DNA from: Ricinus communis
Taxonomy: Eukaryota > Streptophyta > Magnoliopsida > Malpighiales > Euphorbiaceae
Assembly: GCF_019578655.1 (NCBI RefSeq)
Contig: NC_063257.1
Coordinates: 12,090,001 to 12,154,000, forward strand
Length of the DNA stretch: 64,000 nucleotides
Reading direction: 5' to 3'
Both the position numbers and the translations under genes were made by a program. Positions 50,551 to 62,750 of this stretch are shown piece after piece (positions within the stretch are counted from its first letter, which is position 1; each line of letters starts with the position of its first letter). The notes beneath the pieces were generated by a model. The model saw only the letters and a list, made by a program, of their open reading frames with translations, did no database searches and was not told the origin of the DNA.

Positions 50551-53500
50551 TTTTCCCACATCGAAGATGACTATAAAAATATGTATATAATACTAAAGAA
50601 TTATAATTAAGTTGAATCCAAAGTGAATTGGCTAATTTTGAGATTTTCCTTCATAATTAGCAACCTTACATCCATAAATATAATTAGTAGTGAATAACTT
50701 TATTTCCATGTCAACTACTACTTTTCTTTTTTTGGTTTTTTTCTTTTGTTCTAAGCATAGTCAAAAGAAAGAAAAAGAAAAGAATTCTCATATTTTTTCA
50801 TTTGGAAAATAAACATAAAAAAGTAAAGATGATTAACTAAGAAGACATGGGTAGCAATATGATCATATAATTAGGTCATGACACACATTTTTACTAAACA
50901 AGTCAAGTCAAGTCAACGCCAACTTGAGCTTGATAGAACACAATTTGACCATTACACTTGGTAGTGTAAATTGATAGGATTGCAAGGATAATTTTGGTTC
51001 ATTTTTTATTTATATAGAAAATGTATCTATAAACTTGAATGTTTAGATCAAAATATTTATCTAAAATCTTAAATATCCCATATAGCATGTCTCATTTTAT
51101 TCAAAAAGTATTTTTTAAAATTTTACTTACATTAATTATATACACTGCAACAGGATAATATATATATACAGGTGTTTTATATATTGATATTAAATAATTA
51201 ACATATACTCAATTATTTGAAAGACCAAGTGATTAAATAGTGCCATGAACTTGTGTTGTTGAATCAAATTATTCCAACTTTATTTTGTTTTCAACAATTA
51301 AATTCATAATTTTTATTTAAAGACCAAATCAATCCAAATTTTAGCTCATCTCCAAGTGTACGTTTCACTTCCCGTAAATAAATTAAATTAATATGAAAAT
51401 ATTTATTTTATTTTTTCTTGTTAAATAAAAATATTATTTATTTATTTTCTCTTTAATCAATTCTTTCCCTCATAATATTGCCACAACTCTACTTCTACTA
51501 CTACTACTACATCTATGTATTCATCACTATCGTTTTATTATTTTCGTCTAACACATCAATAAAATAATTTTTATTAATAAATACTCAATTCACACTCTTG
51601 AATAAAAGCATATGATATAAACATTAAATATAGTTAAAATTTGGATTTATCCTATATCAAAATAGGAGCTATGGATCTAATTGTTGGAAAAAAAAAAAAT
51701 TGGATCTGTTTGACCCCTTGGCACGAGTTCAAGAGACAAATTGATCCTTTTTTTCTTATTTAAAAACTAAGCAATTTTTTTTTAATTCTTTTTATATTAA
51801 GAGAAGAAGTCAAAATTTGTAGGGTTGGCCCACATGGGAATGGGTGATTGGTTTTTAAGTAGTATGTAAAATGTCAACTTTATCCTCTTCATATCTTTTT
51901 GTGTTTTTCTAAAAGGACCGAAATGTTCAATTGAGTCGACCAATTATGAGTTTGTGGCTGAGGATAAAAGATTGTTCTACCGGCCGACTCATTTTACCAC
52001 AGGCAATTTTGAAATTATACATGTAAATGACATAACTCTTTAGTAATTTGCATCATCTATTAAATGTATGTGGCAAATGAAACCAAAATTATTAACCTCA
52101 TAGTCAAATAGAATATGGTTCAATTATAGGACTCAGACTTCCAAGTTTCAAATTATAAATGCTTCCCAGAAGAATTTTGAGATTACTTTCTATTTAATTT
52201 TCTAACCCATTTTTTAACATTGACCCATTATAGAATATAAAGTCAAACGTATAGAAATTTGATGTAAATATATTCGAGCATAGAAGTTATTACTAGATTG
52301 TGACTTCCAATATTCAAATATGGGCTATGGTTAAAAATAAAAATGAGAATAATTAATATAAATTAATATATTAATTTTTATTGTGAGCTTTGAGCTATTT
52401 TTCTAAATGTTACTCCTAATATTACATATTAAGGGTCACTTGCCACTTTTTTTATAGTTGATTTGGAATAAGAAAATATTTAATATATTTAGTTATAAGC
52501 AAAAATTAGTTAAATTAGATAAAATTACCTTTATTATAAAATTTATTATAATTATTCTAGCAATAAAGATATAAAAATAACAAATAATTAATACTTTTTT
52601 ACTTAAAAAAATAGTTAGTATGAAATGGATTAAGAAAGTATTTAATAAATTTAATCATAAATAAAAATTAGTTAAATTAGATAATATTACCTTTACAATA
52701 TTACAAAATGTGACAGCATGGCCTGGAGAAGCGGTCCGACGAGGACGGAAAGTGGACGTTGGGGCAAAAATAGAATGCTTAGATAAGGAGCGGCTTCTGA
52801 CAGGTTTTTAGAATGGCAGCACTCTAAAGTACGGGGGTATATGAATGAATCGAATTGCATATCGAAATGAGACGGAAATGGTTGATAACATATATGTAAA
52901 GAGTTTGAACTAATTACATGAGGTAAATCTTTTAGTTGTTTAGCTGTGGAATTGTAGAAACTTCAAAGTTAAATATGCTTGGTTTAGAGAAATTCCAAAA
53001 TGGGGAACCTCTTGGGAAGTTTTCGAACCCGCCAAAGTGGACAATATCTCATGTGATGTGGTTTTTATTTTACCTATTCCAATATAAGAATAAAAAAAAA
53101 ATGACATATAATTATCTATTTTTATTTGAAAAAGGAAAATAGTTAGGATGAAATGGATAAAAATATTTCATAGAAAGATTTAATAACATTTAAATTGTCT
53201 TCTTAGCAAATTTTTTCTCTCACTTTTAAATCAAATCTCTTTTAAATATCATAATAATAGAATTTAATACGAATTAATACATATAATTATCACACAACAA
53301 TTGAATATAAAAATAGTAATCTCATCAAAAATACAAATTAAGTTTTGAGTCCAAGGTGAGGAGCTGGCTGACGTCCCTAATTTTCTTTTGGGGGGTACAA
53401 TAAATGTGAAGATCACAGTGGTCTGTTTTCTAGACCAAGTCTTGCCATGAAATCAAACCCTCATAAATATAAACATCTTTCCCCAAATGTTCATTAATTA

Positions 53501-54234
53501 CAAGTGAATTACTCTTATTTTCCTTTCTTTTTAGAAAAATAAATTTGAAATCTCCCATATTATTTAAATAAATATGGCCCACTTAGGCTTTCAACTATGG
53601 CATGGAATTCAAGTCCGAACCAAATGTCAACCTTATCCTATTCTTTTTATAGGTATTATTTAAAAGGACTACCGGCCGACTCATCTTGACAATAGTATTT
53701 TTGAAAAAATTTAAAATGAACCAAATTAGCCTCCTAGTCAACATATTAGCAAAGTGACCCCTAAAAGATAATTAAAAAAGATTAAAATAATTGTTTTTAG
53801 AATAAATGAGACATTTTATCTATATTAATAAATTTGCCACGTATTAATAGAATTGGTTAATGCGTCAGTTCAGTCATTTCATAACTAAATATAAAATTAA
53901 AATATTTTAAACAGTTAATTACTTAATATATGCTTTAATCTAAATAGAATAAGAAAAGATAGAATGGAAAATAATCTGTAATTTTAAATTTATATTTACC
54001 TAATAAATACTCCAATTAGGATGAAGAAAAAAATAATTTAGCTAGAATAAGAAAAAATAAAAAAAAATGTTTATATGACTTCCAATGTTAATTCAAATTT
54101 GTTTAGTTATAATAATAAATAATATCTGCAGTGACATAATAATAAACCTTATGGAAGTCATAATATATTATTGAAAAATGAAGAATCAATTTGTATATTT
54201 TCACACAATCTGAGGGAGGTCGTAGTAATTTATC
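50551..54234. other. AT-rich intergenic DNA with local duplications
   Basis: No gene is recognised. Related segments occur at 51825-52010 and 53574-53720 (both include CCGGCCGACTCAT), and AAAAATTAGTTAAATTAGAT recurs at about 52500 and 52664. Confidence 0.5.
51825..52010 (+). repeat. Locally duplicated segment (partner 53574-53720)
   Basis: Shares TGTCAACTTTATCCT/TGTCAACCTTATCCT, AAAAGGAC and TACCGGCCGACTCAT with 53574-53720, in the same order. The copies are diverged and differ in spacing. Confidence 0.55.
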
Positions 54235-54740
54235 CTATTAAGATTCAAGTTTATATATAATTTTATTATTTTTTATTAATTTATTAATTAATAAATTACA
54301 TTTCTAATTAAACAATTATTCTAATTCTAAAAAATAATATTATATTTCTAATATTATATTAACTAATAAATTAATTTTCTAATTAGATAATAATTTTAAT
54401 CTTTAAAAATAAAATTTAATTCTAGTATAAATTTTTGCTATGAGCTCAATTTATATTATTATTTATACCTACAATAATTACAAAGGTCAATAATTTTTAA
54501 TCCGTGTGCTAATATCAATTACATTTATAGTATTAATTTCTACAATAGTAAAATCAATTAATAGATATTCTGAAAATAGTCTTTACATTATTTTACTAAT
54601 AAAATTTTTAAATATTAGAATTTTTCAAAGAGACACTTAAGAAAATTAATTAATTATTATTTTTTAAAATATTATAAATAATTATAAAATCATAAAATTT
54701 TATAAAATTTGGTTATATTAGTTATGAAACTCTAATAGCA
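54235..54740 (+). repeat. Helitron-like AT-rich repeat, 3' end missing
   Basis: It begins AGATTCAAGTTTATATATAA and continues like the bodies at 29190-30537 (CTAATATTATATTAACTAAT, AATTTTCTAATTAGATAATA). No hairpin-CTAG terminus is seen. The viral insertion begins 24 bp further on. Confidence 0.55.
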
Positions 54741-55069
54741 ACAATAAAATATACCAAATAGGAGCCGAGAGCTGTTCATTCTATAATCCTCATGCTGTAA
54801 ACTCAAGGCAGATGAGTATCCTCAAGCTAAGACCACAAAGAGGCACCTCGCCATGGGGGGTCTTTCTGCTCTTTTGGACCTCGATAACCGAGTTAGCCCT
54901 TTTGGATCATAAAAGAAACAGATCATAGCAACAATTAGTTCATTGCCATTGGATCGAGGAGAAGAGAAGTGAGAAGTTTAGAATGTCATAAGAGAGAGAG
55001 AGAATATAGATGAGAGGGAAGCTTGCTTAGAGGAAAACTTGCTTGATCTTATTCAAAAATCACTTCCCC

Positions 55070-55076
55070 TTATATA
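55070..55076 (-). promoter_or_regulatory. Viral TATA box, left copy (fires leftward)
   Basis: TATATAA on the minus strand, mirror of 63096-63102. Transcription from here would leave the insertion toward 54764 and the flanking host DNA. Confidence 0.6.
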
Positions 55077-55127
55077 GAGAGAAGTAATGATACAAGATGA
55101 CAAAAGGAGACTAAGTGGGAATCTCCC

Positions 55128-55300
55128 TTGCACTCCACTTACAACAATAATTTACAAAAGTATTTCACATGCATAATAGGACAAGGTCCTAATAATGCAC
55201 TCCACTTACGACTCATATCCTTACACTCTACTTACAACAATAATTTACAAAAGTATTTCACATGCATAATAGGACAAGGTCCTAATAATGCACTCCACTT
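55128..55300 (-). repeat. 93-bp tandem repeat upstream of the viral promoter, left copy
   Basis: Mirror of 62872-63044: two units with 93-bp period, differing slightly in the spacer. It lies 50-230 bp upstream of the viral TATA box. Confidence 0.85.
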
Positions 55301-55421
55301 GCCAAAAGACTAATAATACAAAGGGGAAAAAGTAATAATGGTCGAGAGCTTCAATTATTCTGTGGAGATAATGCACCGAAAGCTGTCATATTGTTTGTCC
55401 AGCACCTGTATACGACGTATT

Positions 55422-56774
55422 TTAGAAAATATTGTCATATTGATCATCATCCATTCGCTGGAAATCTTGCATGAGAGCTTCTTTTTGAGCACTGGTTAGG
55501 CTAGGATCATCCAGTGGGGTCGGAAGAATAAGAAATGAGAAATGTTCAATGGATTGTCCAGTTGACAGATGTCCATTGAAGGTGCAGACTAATGGTGTAG
55601 AGACATTAGTTGTCCTTAATTCATTTCTGTATTGCAGGACCCGCTTTAGTTCTTCTGTAATTGCTGGAGGAGCAAGATGTAAAGGACTATCAAGTGTTCT
55701 CCAATAGTGACAGATATTTTGAGTTGCATATGTGTCTTCTGATAGTCGGAGATAAGGCCTGTGCAATATGAAAATGGCATAGTATTCCGAAGCTCTAGAA
55801 TTGTTGTCTGAGAATAACTGGTGCTCATGAATAAGTTTAAGGAGATCCCCTGTCCATTGATATGGAGTTTTAAACCAGGTAAGGAATTTCCATGGATATG
55901 ACCCCGAGTTTGCTTCATTGTTGAAGAAGTGTAAAAGATTCATAATGGGCACTTTTACAGCATGATGACAGACTGTAGATAGGCACCATAGGAACCATAA
56001 TTCACTTTCATGCTTTGGATGTTCAGGAGATAAGTGATAAATCAGACACCAAAGGTAGTCTGGAAAGAAGAAGTTGGGTTGTATTGGGAGTGAGAAGGTT
56101 TGTTGAAAAGTTGCCAAATAATGAAACATCATATTCCGGGCAAAGTCAGTGACTTGTTTGGTTGTGAGGTTGTTGGGAAGATCTGGTGGTGAAGGAGGTT
56201 GCAGGTTGGTTCTGGAAGATGAAGAAGCCATAAAGATTATGAAAAGATTTATCGTAGAGGTGAGAAGAACTATAGGCTGATTCTGAGGTTTAGAAAGTCT
56301 AGATAAGAAATCCGGGATTAGGTTTCTTATCCCTTTTATATGCTCAACCTTAAAGTCATACCTGCTGAACCATGACTTTAATCGCAATAGTTGGGGCTCA
56401 GGCAAGGTATTCTGGTTGGATTCAAGAATCTTTGGGAAGGAAGAGTTGTCCATCCGAACCAGGAAGTGCTGTCCAATCAGAAAGAATTCAAACTTTTTTA
56501 TCCCGTACTTGACCGCCAGAATTTCCTTGTAGGTCGTGTGATAATATTTTTCTTAAGAGGAAAACTGACCCGATGCATATCCACATAATTGTTCTTTGTC
56601 GTGGAGCTTTTCTAGGAGGATGGCCCCCCATGCATAGTCAGATGCATCTGTTTGGAGAATAAGTTCTCCTACTGACGGGATTGTAAGAGGTGGCTGATTG
56701 TGAGCCAGCTCTTTTAGTTTTTTGACAGCTGTTGTTTGTTCCGCTCCCCAAGGAGGAGGGTTCTTCTTGAGCAT
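55422..56774 (-). pseudogene. Viral RNase H and distal ORF, left (inverted) copy
   Basis: The minus-strand reading starts inside the RNase H region (ILQTDASDYAWGAILLEKL) and is stopped by TAA at 56553-56555, where the right copy has TCA (QFSS* versus QFFSSEKYY). The frame then stays open from 56453 to 55422, covering the rest of RNase H and all of the distal ORF (its ATG at 56231). The reverse transcriptase proper is absent from this arm. Confidence 0.9.
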
Positions 56775-56841
56775 CTTTGAGAGGTGGCACGTGTAACTAG
56801 ACAGGTGTGGAATGGCCTCTCAAACATAGTTTAGGATTCCA

Positions 56842-56933
56842 AGTGGGGTCGGAAGAATAGGAAATGAGAAATGTTCAATGGATTGTCCAGTTGACAGATG
56901 TCCATTGAAGGTGTAGACTAATGGTGTAGAGAC
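56842..56933 (-). repeat. Third inverted viral fragment at the palindrome junction
   Basis: Reverse complement of 62568-62659, the end part of the distal ORF. It begins where the left arm stops, with a 2-bp overlap shared by both sources (AG), and ends where the plus-strand leader and movement protein region begins. Confidence 0.85.
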
Positions 56934-56971
56934 TTGGAGCAGTTAGACTAGTCCTATCCTATCATGGAAGG

Positions 56972-58109
56972 ATGGGTTTACCGGTCACAGCCCGTATGTC
57001 GTTACTGGACACAAGATATCTCAAGTATGAGCATGCAGTGATCGAAACGATCGTCACAACACTCAATACAGGAAGTGTTGTCCTGACCTTCTTCCCCAAC
57101 TTTAATTTATCCCTCAATGATCCTTATCTCTCCACTGCCTTAAAAGTTCAAGTCCAGATAACAGGAGCGAATCAGGTTGATAACGCTCTCTCTGCAACCC
57201 TACACCATCAGATAGTCTACAGACTACAGGATCATGCGTTTAACCTGCAGATCCTAGGCTTTCAAGCCTCTTCTGATGCGTTGTTCATCATGGCCGATTC
57301 TGGCCAGACCCCCACTATTGTCCAAGCTCCCAGGCAGCTAGAAAAGGAAGATCTTCAAAAGCTAATCCCGACTGAGTGGGTCACCAACTACGAAAAGCTT
57401 CAGGCATCTCAATCTAAGCCTGTTCAAGCTACAGATCCTCTCTTTATCAATCAAAGAGATGGAACTGTCAAAACGATCTTCACAAAGACTGGGGAATCTT
57501 CTTCAGCTCCATCCATCTTTCAAGCATCCATGATACAACCAGTATCAAGGCCAAGAGAAAAGATCCCTATTCATTCATTTCAGTCCTCTGGAAACCAGAT
57601 CTATGCTGCCCATGTCAAAGGACACTTCGTCTGGGATGTTGCCGCAGAGATGTGCCGCCTAGGATGCACTTGTGATGATGATTTAAACTTTGCTGAACCT
57701 TGCTTTCGGCATCCAGAAAAGAATCCTCGAAACATGTCACTGGACACTCCATGTTCAGAAAGGAGATCAAAGCCGGATGACTGGGATCCAGATGGTTCCC
57801 AAAAGCAACAGACAAGTAAAACACCACTCCCAATGTTTGATGAGGCTATCAAGTTCCTTGCAAAAGAAGGAAAAATAGTCATTGATATCTCTTACGATGA
57901 ATTCAAGGTACTTTTGGCTCAACTTAAGGTCGAATATGGAAAACCCCCTTCTGCAACCTACAAAAAAGAGATCCAGAAAGATTTAAGAGTTTATAGGCTG
58001 GAAAACGAAACCTGCAAGAGCTCGGCTCTTTGCCAACGCCACGAACTTGTAATGTTCTTCATCTCTGTCTTCCATATCAGCAGTACAACCAGCAATTCAA
58101 GAGTGCTAC
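56972..58109 (+). pseudogene. Viral movement protein region
   Basis: The frame opens at an ATG at 56972, 38 bp after the junction with the inverted fragments. The first ~160 residues (RYLKYEHAVIETIV, VVLTFFPNFNLSLNDPYLST, LHHQIVYRLQDHAFNL) are those of a 30K-type movement protein, which widens plasmodesmata for cell-to-cell spread in living viruses. A Cys-rich segment (MCRLGCTCDDD) and a linker follow. The reading frame must shift between about 58010 and 58110 to continue, so the polyprotein is interrupted; the original frame runs on as non-homologous sequence to 58333. Confidence 0.8.
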
Positions 58110-58783
58110 ATGTTCCAGCCAGAGGATTTCCCTCCTTTAGGGAAAACGGAGAACAAGAGATCAAAAATCCTTCCTTCAAGGATTTCCCCCTCTGGATCAC
58201 TAGAGTCGCTGACACCACCAGAAGAGGTGCTAAACTGGCAAATCTCCAACTCAATCGTCCAGAATACCTATCTAAAAAAGATAGATGGAAAACTGGACCA
58301 AGCTTTACACTTGGCTCAAAAGCTGGATCATAAGTTGGATACTTTCTCACAAGAAGTACTCCAGCTTTATTCATCGCTTACTGCAAAGTATCAGGCTTTG
58401 GATAGAGAGCTTCGGATACCTCAGCCCATTACACCTGCCTTCATACAAAAGGAAAAGGAGATCACACGGCTGAAGAAACAAATAGATCAAATTGAGCATG
58501 ATCTTCGAAGAGACCAGTCTACTATGATTCCATCCTTTACTTCAATAGCCTCCACATCATCGGCTATTGCTCTTTCGTACTATTCTTCTTTCCCTTTTCT
58601 TTCACAACCAGAACAACCACAAGAAACCCTTTATCAGCCCTTTGGCACATTCTCTCACCTTTACCCAAAAAACTCAGAAACCCAGCAAAAGAAAACCTCT
58701 CCTCCTCTAGCCTCTAAAGACAAACTTCCAGAGCAATCTCTCATTAGTCCGTATGATTCAGAATCCTCTTCAGATAATTCAGA
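58110..58783 (+). pseudogene. Viral coiled-coil region between movement and coat proteins
   Basis: The segment contains FQPEDFPPLG and EVLNWQISNSIVQN, then a long amphipathic stretch rich in Leu, Lys and Gln (LDQALHLAQKLDHKLDTFSQ; EITRLKKQIDQIEHDLRRD) predicted to form coiled coils. A similar segment lies between MP and CP in petuvirus-like polyproteins. The frame ends at 58811, just past a frame change near 58785 that leads into the coat protein. Confidence 0.7.
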
Positions 58784-59518
58784 GTGGCGGACATCACTGA
58801 GATTCTCATGAACACTTCTGCTACTGATCCCAGTCCAGAAATAGTGGAACCTGAAGATGAGGATGCTCAGTCATTCTTTGCTCCCACTGGAGCTCCAAAC
58901 CCAAGGCCAAAACTAGCTAGCACGGGACCTTGGTTCACTTTTGATGACCTACCACCATCGAAATGGAAGGACAAGCTTTCCAAATTTTTGGCATGGATTG
59001 ATCTTCAGATGACCCTTGAAGGGGCCACACTCAAAAAAGTCCTTGCCGAATTTGTCACAAGGTTTACCGGAACCTTAAGAGATTGGTTTCGGTCTCAGCC
59101 TGAATACACTAGGCTTCAATTTGTCACTCTGCCAACTCCATCAGCAGCAGTAACAATCCTCCATAACCAGTTCCTTGGAAGTTATGACCTTGTCATAAGA
59201 CAACAGAAACAAGAGTTCTTTGATCGAAAATGCTGTTCATTAAAAATGAAGGATCTGGAAAAGCAGTATTCGGCTATGTCCAAACTCTACTATGTCATTG
59301 GAGGACATGATGGTGACGATACACTAAAGTATACCTTCATCACTTCTCTGCCAGATGAAATACAACCTGAGGTCAACAATATGATTGCGGCAACAAAGAG
59401 ACCAGTCACCTCTATTACACTTGGCAAAATTTGGCAATTCACACTCTCTTCAATTAAGAGACTGTGTGATCAACAGGAGTTATTCAAAAGGTTATCCCAA
59501 AGGGACTTGATAGTCTAA
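58784..59518 (+). pseudogene. Viral coat protein region
   Basis: It begins with an acidic stretch (EIVEPEDEDAQS), typical before caulimovirid coat proteins, then the core: FLAWIDLQMTLEG, TGTLRDWFRSQPEYTR and YYVIGGHDGDDTLKYTFITS. In living viruses this core packages the DNA genome. The frame ends at an in-frame TAA at 59516-59518, before the zinc knuckle. Confidence 0.8.
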
Positions 59519-59776
59519 AAGGCTTGCAACAAAAACCACCTCAAGATTAAGTGCAAAGCAACCAACTGCATCTGTTCAAATCATAAGAAGAAATCTGGAC
59601 ATCATTTCCAGAAATACACGCGCAGCAACAAGAAGTTCAGGGAAAAGAACCCAAAGAGATACAAATACTTCCGTAAGAAATGGAATCAAGGGTACAAGTC
59701 TGACAGATGTTTCATCTGCAAAAGAAAGGGATACTATGCAAAAAATTGTCCTAGGAATCCATAAAAGTCAGCAAAG
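59519..59776 (+). pseudogene. Viral basic region and zinc knuckle
   Basis: After the TAA, the same frame continues with Lys/Arg-rich sequence and a CCHC-type knuckle at about 59708-59750, CFICKRKGYYAKNC. The His normally present in C-X2-C-X4-H-X4-C is Tyr here, so zinc binding would be lost. Another in-frame TAA follows at 59762. Confidence 0.75.
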
Positions 59777-60145
59777 ATGATTCAACAAGTCAGCATGTCT
59801 TTATCTCTTCCAAACTATTTTGAAGCGGAGATAGAATCTCTACTTTCGGAACAAGAGGATCTTACCCCAGAAAGCTTATTTGGGTTAGAAATGGAGTTCT
59901 CAGACTCCACAGAGTCCTCACAAGAATCTTCTTCAGACTCAGACGATAGTGAAATACCTATCTTGATGATTGATCTACATGAAGAAAGTCGAGAGAATAT
60001 TCTGGAAGATGTAATACAATATCCTCTCTCTCCAACCCTACTGTCTTCTTTCTTTGTTTCTTTCCCACCTCCTGAAATTTTTCAAATTACTACAAAACCC
60101 CCTCCAGTTCCATATATTCCCATACAGATCCTATCTTCAAAATAA
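59777..60145 (+). pseudogene. Viral linker between coat protein and protease
   Basis: This is the same frame as the coat protein. It is very acidic and Ser-rich (SSQESSSDSDDSEIP), typical of linkers between coat protein and protease. It ends at a TAA at 60143-60145, immediately before the protease. Confidence 0.7.
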
Positions 60146-60540
60146 TGCTCTGTCTTAATAGCTTTCTTTGACACTGGAGCACAAAGAAGCATGATGAACC
60201 CAATGGTTCTCCCATCAGAGTATTGGAAGCCCCATGATCAGTTCTTCAGGGCAGCCAATGGTCAAACCTTCAAAACCACTCTGATCACAAGACAGAAGAT
60301 CGGAATACAGTTCTTTCCTGATTGCGTTGTATGGACGCACATCATTGGTTCGGATCTTCCAAATAAGGATATCCTGATAGGGTTTGATGTTTATCACCAA
60401 GCTCAAAAGCTCCAAATTCTTCCAACTAGCATAAAGTTCAAGAGACAGTTTCGGCCATACACTGAAACTTCAAATCTGTTTTCTGTGACGGATACTATTC
60501 CACCATTCCTACCATACACAGAAAAATTCCTTCAGAATCT
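60146..60540 (+). pseudogene. Viral aspartic protease region
   Basis: The retropepsin signature FDTGAQRSMM with catalytic Asp lies at about 60169-60198, and NKDILIGFDVY at 60363-60395 gives the second conserved block. In living viruses the enzyme cuts the polyprotein. The frame must change near 60540 to reach the reverse transcriptase; the protease frame continues as unrelated sequence to 60670. Confidence 0.85.
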
Positions 60541-61940
60541 CATTCACATTTTCAACATCCTCTTCCTCTGTGGAAAAATCCACAATTCTATATCAGCCTC
60601 CCCTTCAAACTTAATGAGGACATTAACCCTACTAAAGCCACACACATGGGAATATCTCCCACAGACCTAGCCCTTGCCCGATCAGAATGCCTGACACTGT
60701 TACAGCAATGCCTAATTGAACCCACTACTTCACAATGGGCTTGCCAAGCCTTTTATGTGGAAAAAAGGTCTGAAAGGATTCGAGGAAAAAAGAGGCTTGT
60801 CATAGACTACAAGCCCTTAAACCATTTCCTTCAAGACAACAAATTTCCTCTTCCTCGGATCTCAAATCTCAAGGTCCATATCCAAAAGGCCCAATACTAT
60901 TCCAAATTTGACCTAAAGGCGGGCTTTTGGCAACTCGGTATCCAGCCCACAGAGAGATACAAGACTACATTTTGTATCCCAAATGCCCAATACCAGTGGA
61001 CTGTCATGCCCTTTGGGCTCAAGACGGCCCCATCTCAATTCCAGAAGACCATGATTGAGATTTTTGGACCTATCCTTTACTCTTCTTTGATCTACATCGA
61101 CGACATCCTACTATTCTCAGAAACAGCAGAGGACCACCACAGCTTCTTGCCATCATCCAGAAATATGGCATTATGCTATCAGAAAAGAAGAGCACTATTG
61201 GCCAAAGAAAAATTGAATTTCTCGGAATGCATTTCAAGAATGGCCAGTACACATATGGTCCCCACCTGACAAAGGAACTTGGTGATTTTTCGAAAGAGAA
61301 TTTATCAGTGAAACAAATTCAACAGTTCCTTGGAATCCTAAACTATGTTCGAGATGCCATTCCACACCTGTCTAGTTACACGTGCCACCTCTCAAAGATG
61401 CTCAAGAAGAACTCTCCTCCTTGGGGAGCGGAACAAACAACAGCTGTCAAAAAACTAAAAGAGCTGGCTCACAATCCGCCACCTCTTACAATCCCGTCAG
61501 TAGGAGAACTTATTCTCCAAACAGATGCATCTGACTATGCATGGGGGGCCATCCTCCTAGAAAAGCTCCACGACAAAGAACAATTATGTGGATATGCATC
61601 GGGTCAGTTTTTCTCTTCAGAAAAATATTATCACACGACCTACAAGGAAATTCTGGCGGTCAAGTACGGGATAAAAAAGTTTGAATTCTTTCTGATTGGA
61701 CAGCACTTCCTGGTTCGGATGGACAACTCTTCCTTCCCAAAGATTCTTGAATCCAACCAGAAGACCTTGCCTGAGCCCCAACTATTGCGATTAAAGTCAT
61801 GGTTCAGCAGGTATGACTTTAAGGTTGAGCATATAAAAGGGATAAGAAACCTAATCCCGGATTTCTTATCCAGACTTTCTAAACCTCAGAATCAGCCTAT
61901 AGTCCTTCTCACCTCTACGATAAATCTTCCCATAATCTTT
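60541..61940 (+). pseudogene. Viral reverse transcriptase and RNase H
   Basis: Reverse transcriptase blocks are in the first frame: KRLVIDYKPLNHFLQ, SKFDLKAGFWQLGIQ, MPFGLKTAPSQFQ and SLIYIDDILLFSE (YIDD active site, about 61089-61100). A frame change between about 61125 and 61175 leads to the thumb (KIEFLGMHFKNGQY) and RNase H (LQTDASDYAWGAILLEKLHD; HTTYKEILAVKYGIKKFEFF). The enzyme copies RNA to DNA in living viruses. The interruption makes the copy inactive as a single protein, and no start codon for this part is needed in the polyprotein. Confidence 0.9.
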
Positions 61941-62750
61941 ATGGCTTCTTCATCTTCCAGAACCAACCTGCAACCTCCTTCACCACCAGATCTTCCCAAC
62001 AACCTCACAACCAAACAAGTCACTGACTTTGCCCGGAATATGATGTTTCATTATTTGGCAACTTTTCAACAAACCTTCTCACTCCCAATACAACCCAACT
62101 TCTTCTTTCCAGACTACCCTTGGTGTCTGATTTATCACTTATCTCCTGAACATCCAAAGCATGAAAGTGAATTATGGTTCCTATGGTGCCTATCTACAGT
62201 CTGTCATCATGCTGTAGAAGTGCCCATTATGAATCTTTTACACTTCTTCAACAATGAAGCAAACTCGGGGTCATATCCATGGAAATTCCTTACCTGGTTT
62301 AAAACTCCATATCAATGGACAAGAGATCTCCTTAAACTTATTCATGAGCACCAGTTATTCTCAGACAACAATTCTAGAGCTTCGGAATACTATGCCATTT
62401 TCATATTGCACAGGCCTTATCTCCGACTATCAGAAGACACATATGCAACTCAAAATATCTGTCACTATTGGAGAACACTTGATAGTCCTTTACATCTTGC
62501 TCCTCCAGCAATTACAGAAGAACTAAAGCGGGTCCTGCAATACAGAAATAAATTAAGGACAACTAATGTCTCTACACCATTAGTCTGCACCTTCAATGGA
62601 CATCTGTCAACTGGACAATCCATTGAACATTTCTCATTTCCTATTCTTCCGACCCCACTGGATGATCCTAGCCTAACCAGTGCTCAAAAAGAAGTTCTCA
62701 TGCAAGATTTCCAGCCAATGGATGATGATCAATATGACAATATTTTCTAA
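61941..62750 (+). pseudogene. Viral distal ORF of unknown function
   Basis: From an ATG at 61941 (MASSSSRTNLQPPSPPDLPN) 269 codons run to the stop at 62748-62750. The frame is continuous with RNase H upstream, so it could be the polyprotein's C-terminal extension or a separate ORF. It has aromatic-rich blocks (FFPDYPWCLIYHLSPEHPKH, ELWFLWCLSTVCHHA, WKFLTWFKTPYQW) that match no domain I recognise. Florendoviruses have a second ORF at this place. Unlike the rest of the virus it is intact in both arms; I list it under the viral relic. Confidence 0.75.

Larger units (their letters stand above)
54764..56843 (-). repeat. Left arm of the viral inverted repeat
   Basis: Reverse complement of 61329-63408. 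The coordinates mirror exactly (left = 118172 minus right), so I see no net indel. The minus-strand protein reading differs from the right arm at about 10 of 343 residues, which is roughly 97 percent identity. It carries the end of reverse transcriptase/RNase H, the distal ORF, the promoter and part of the leader. Confidence 0.95.

Noticed and set aside
55128..55313. 61-codon ORF repeated at 62859-63044 (minus)
   Set aside because: It only reads through the 93-bp tandem repeat; the internal protein repetition follows from the DNA repeat and is not evidence of coding.
57601..57882. Minus-strand ORFs inside the movement protein region
   Set aside because: Antisense shadows with no domain; the plus frame holds the recognisable viral protein.
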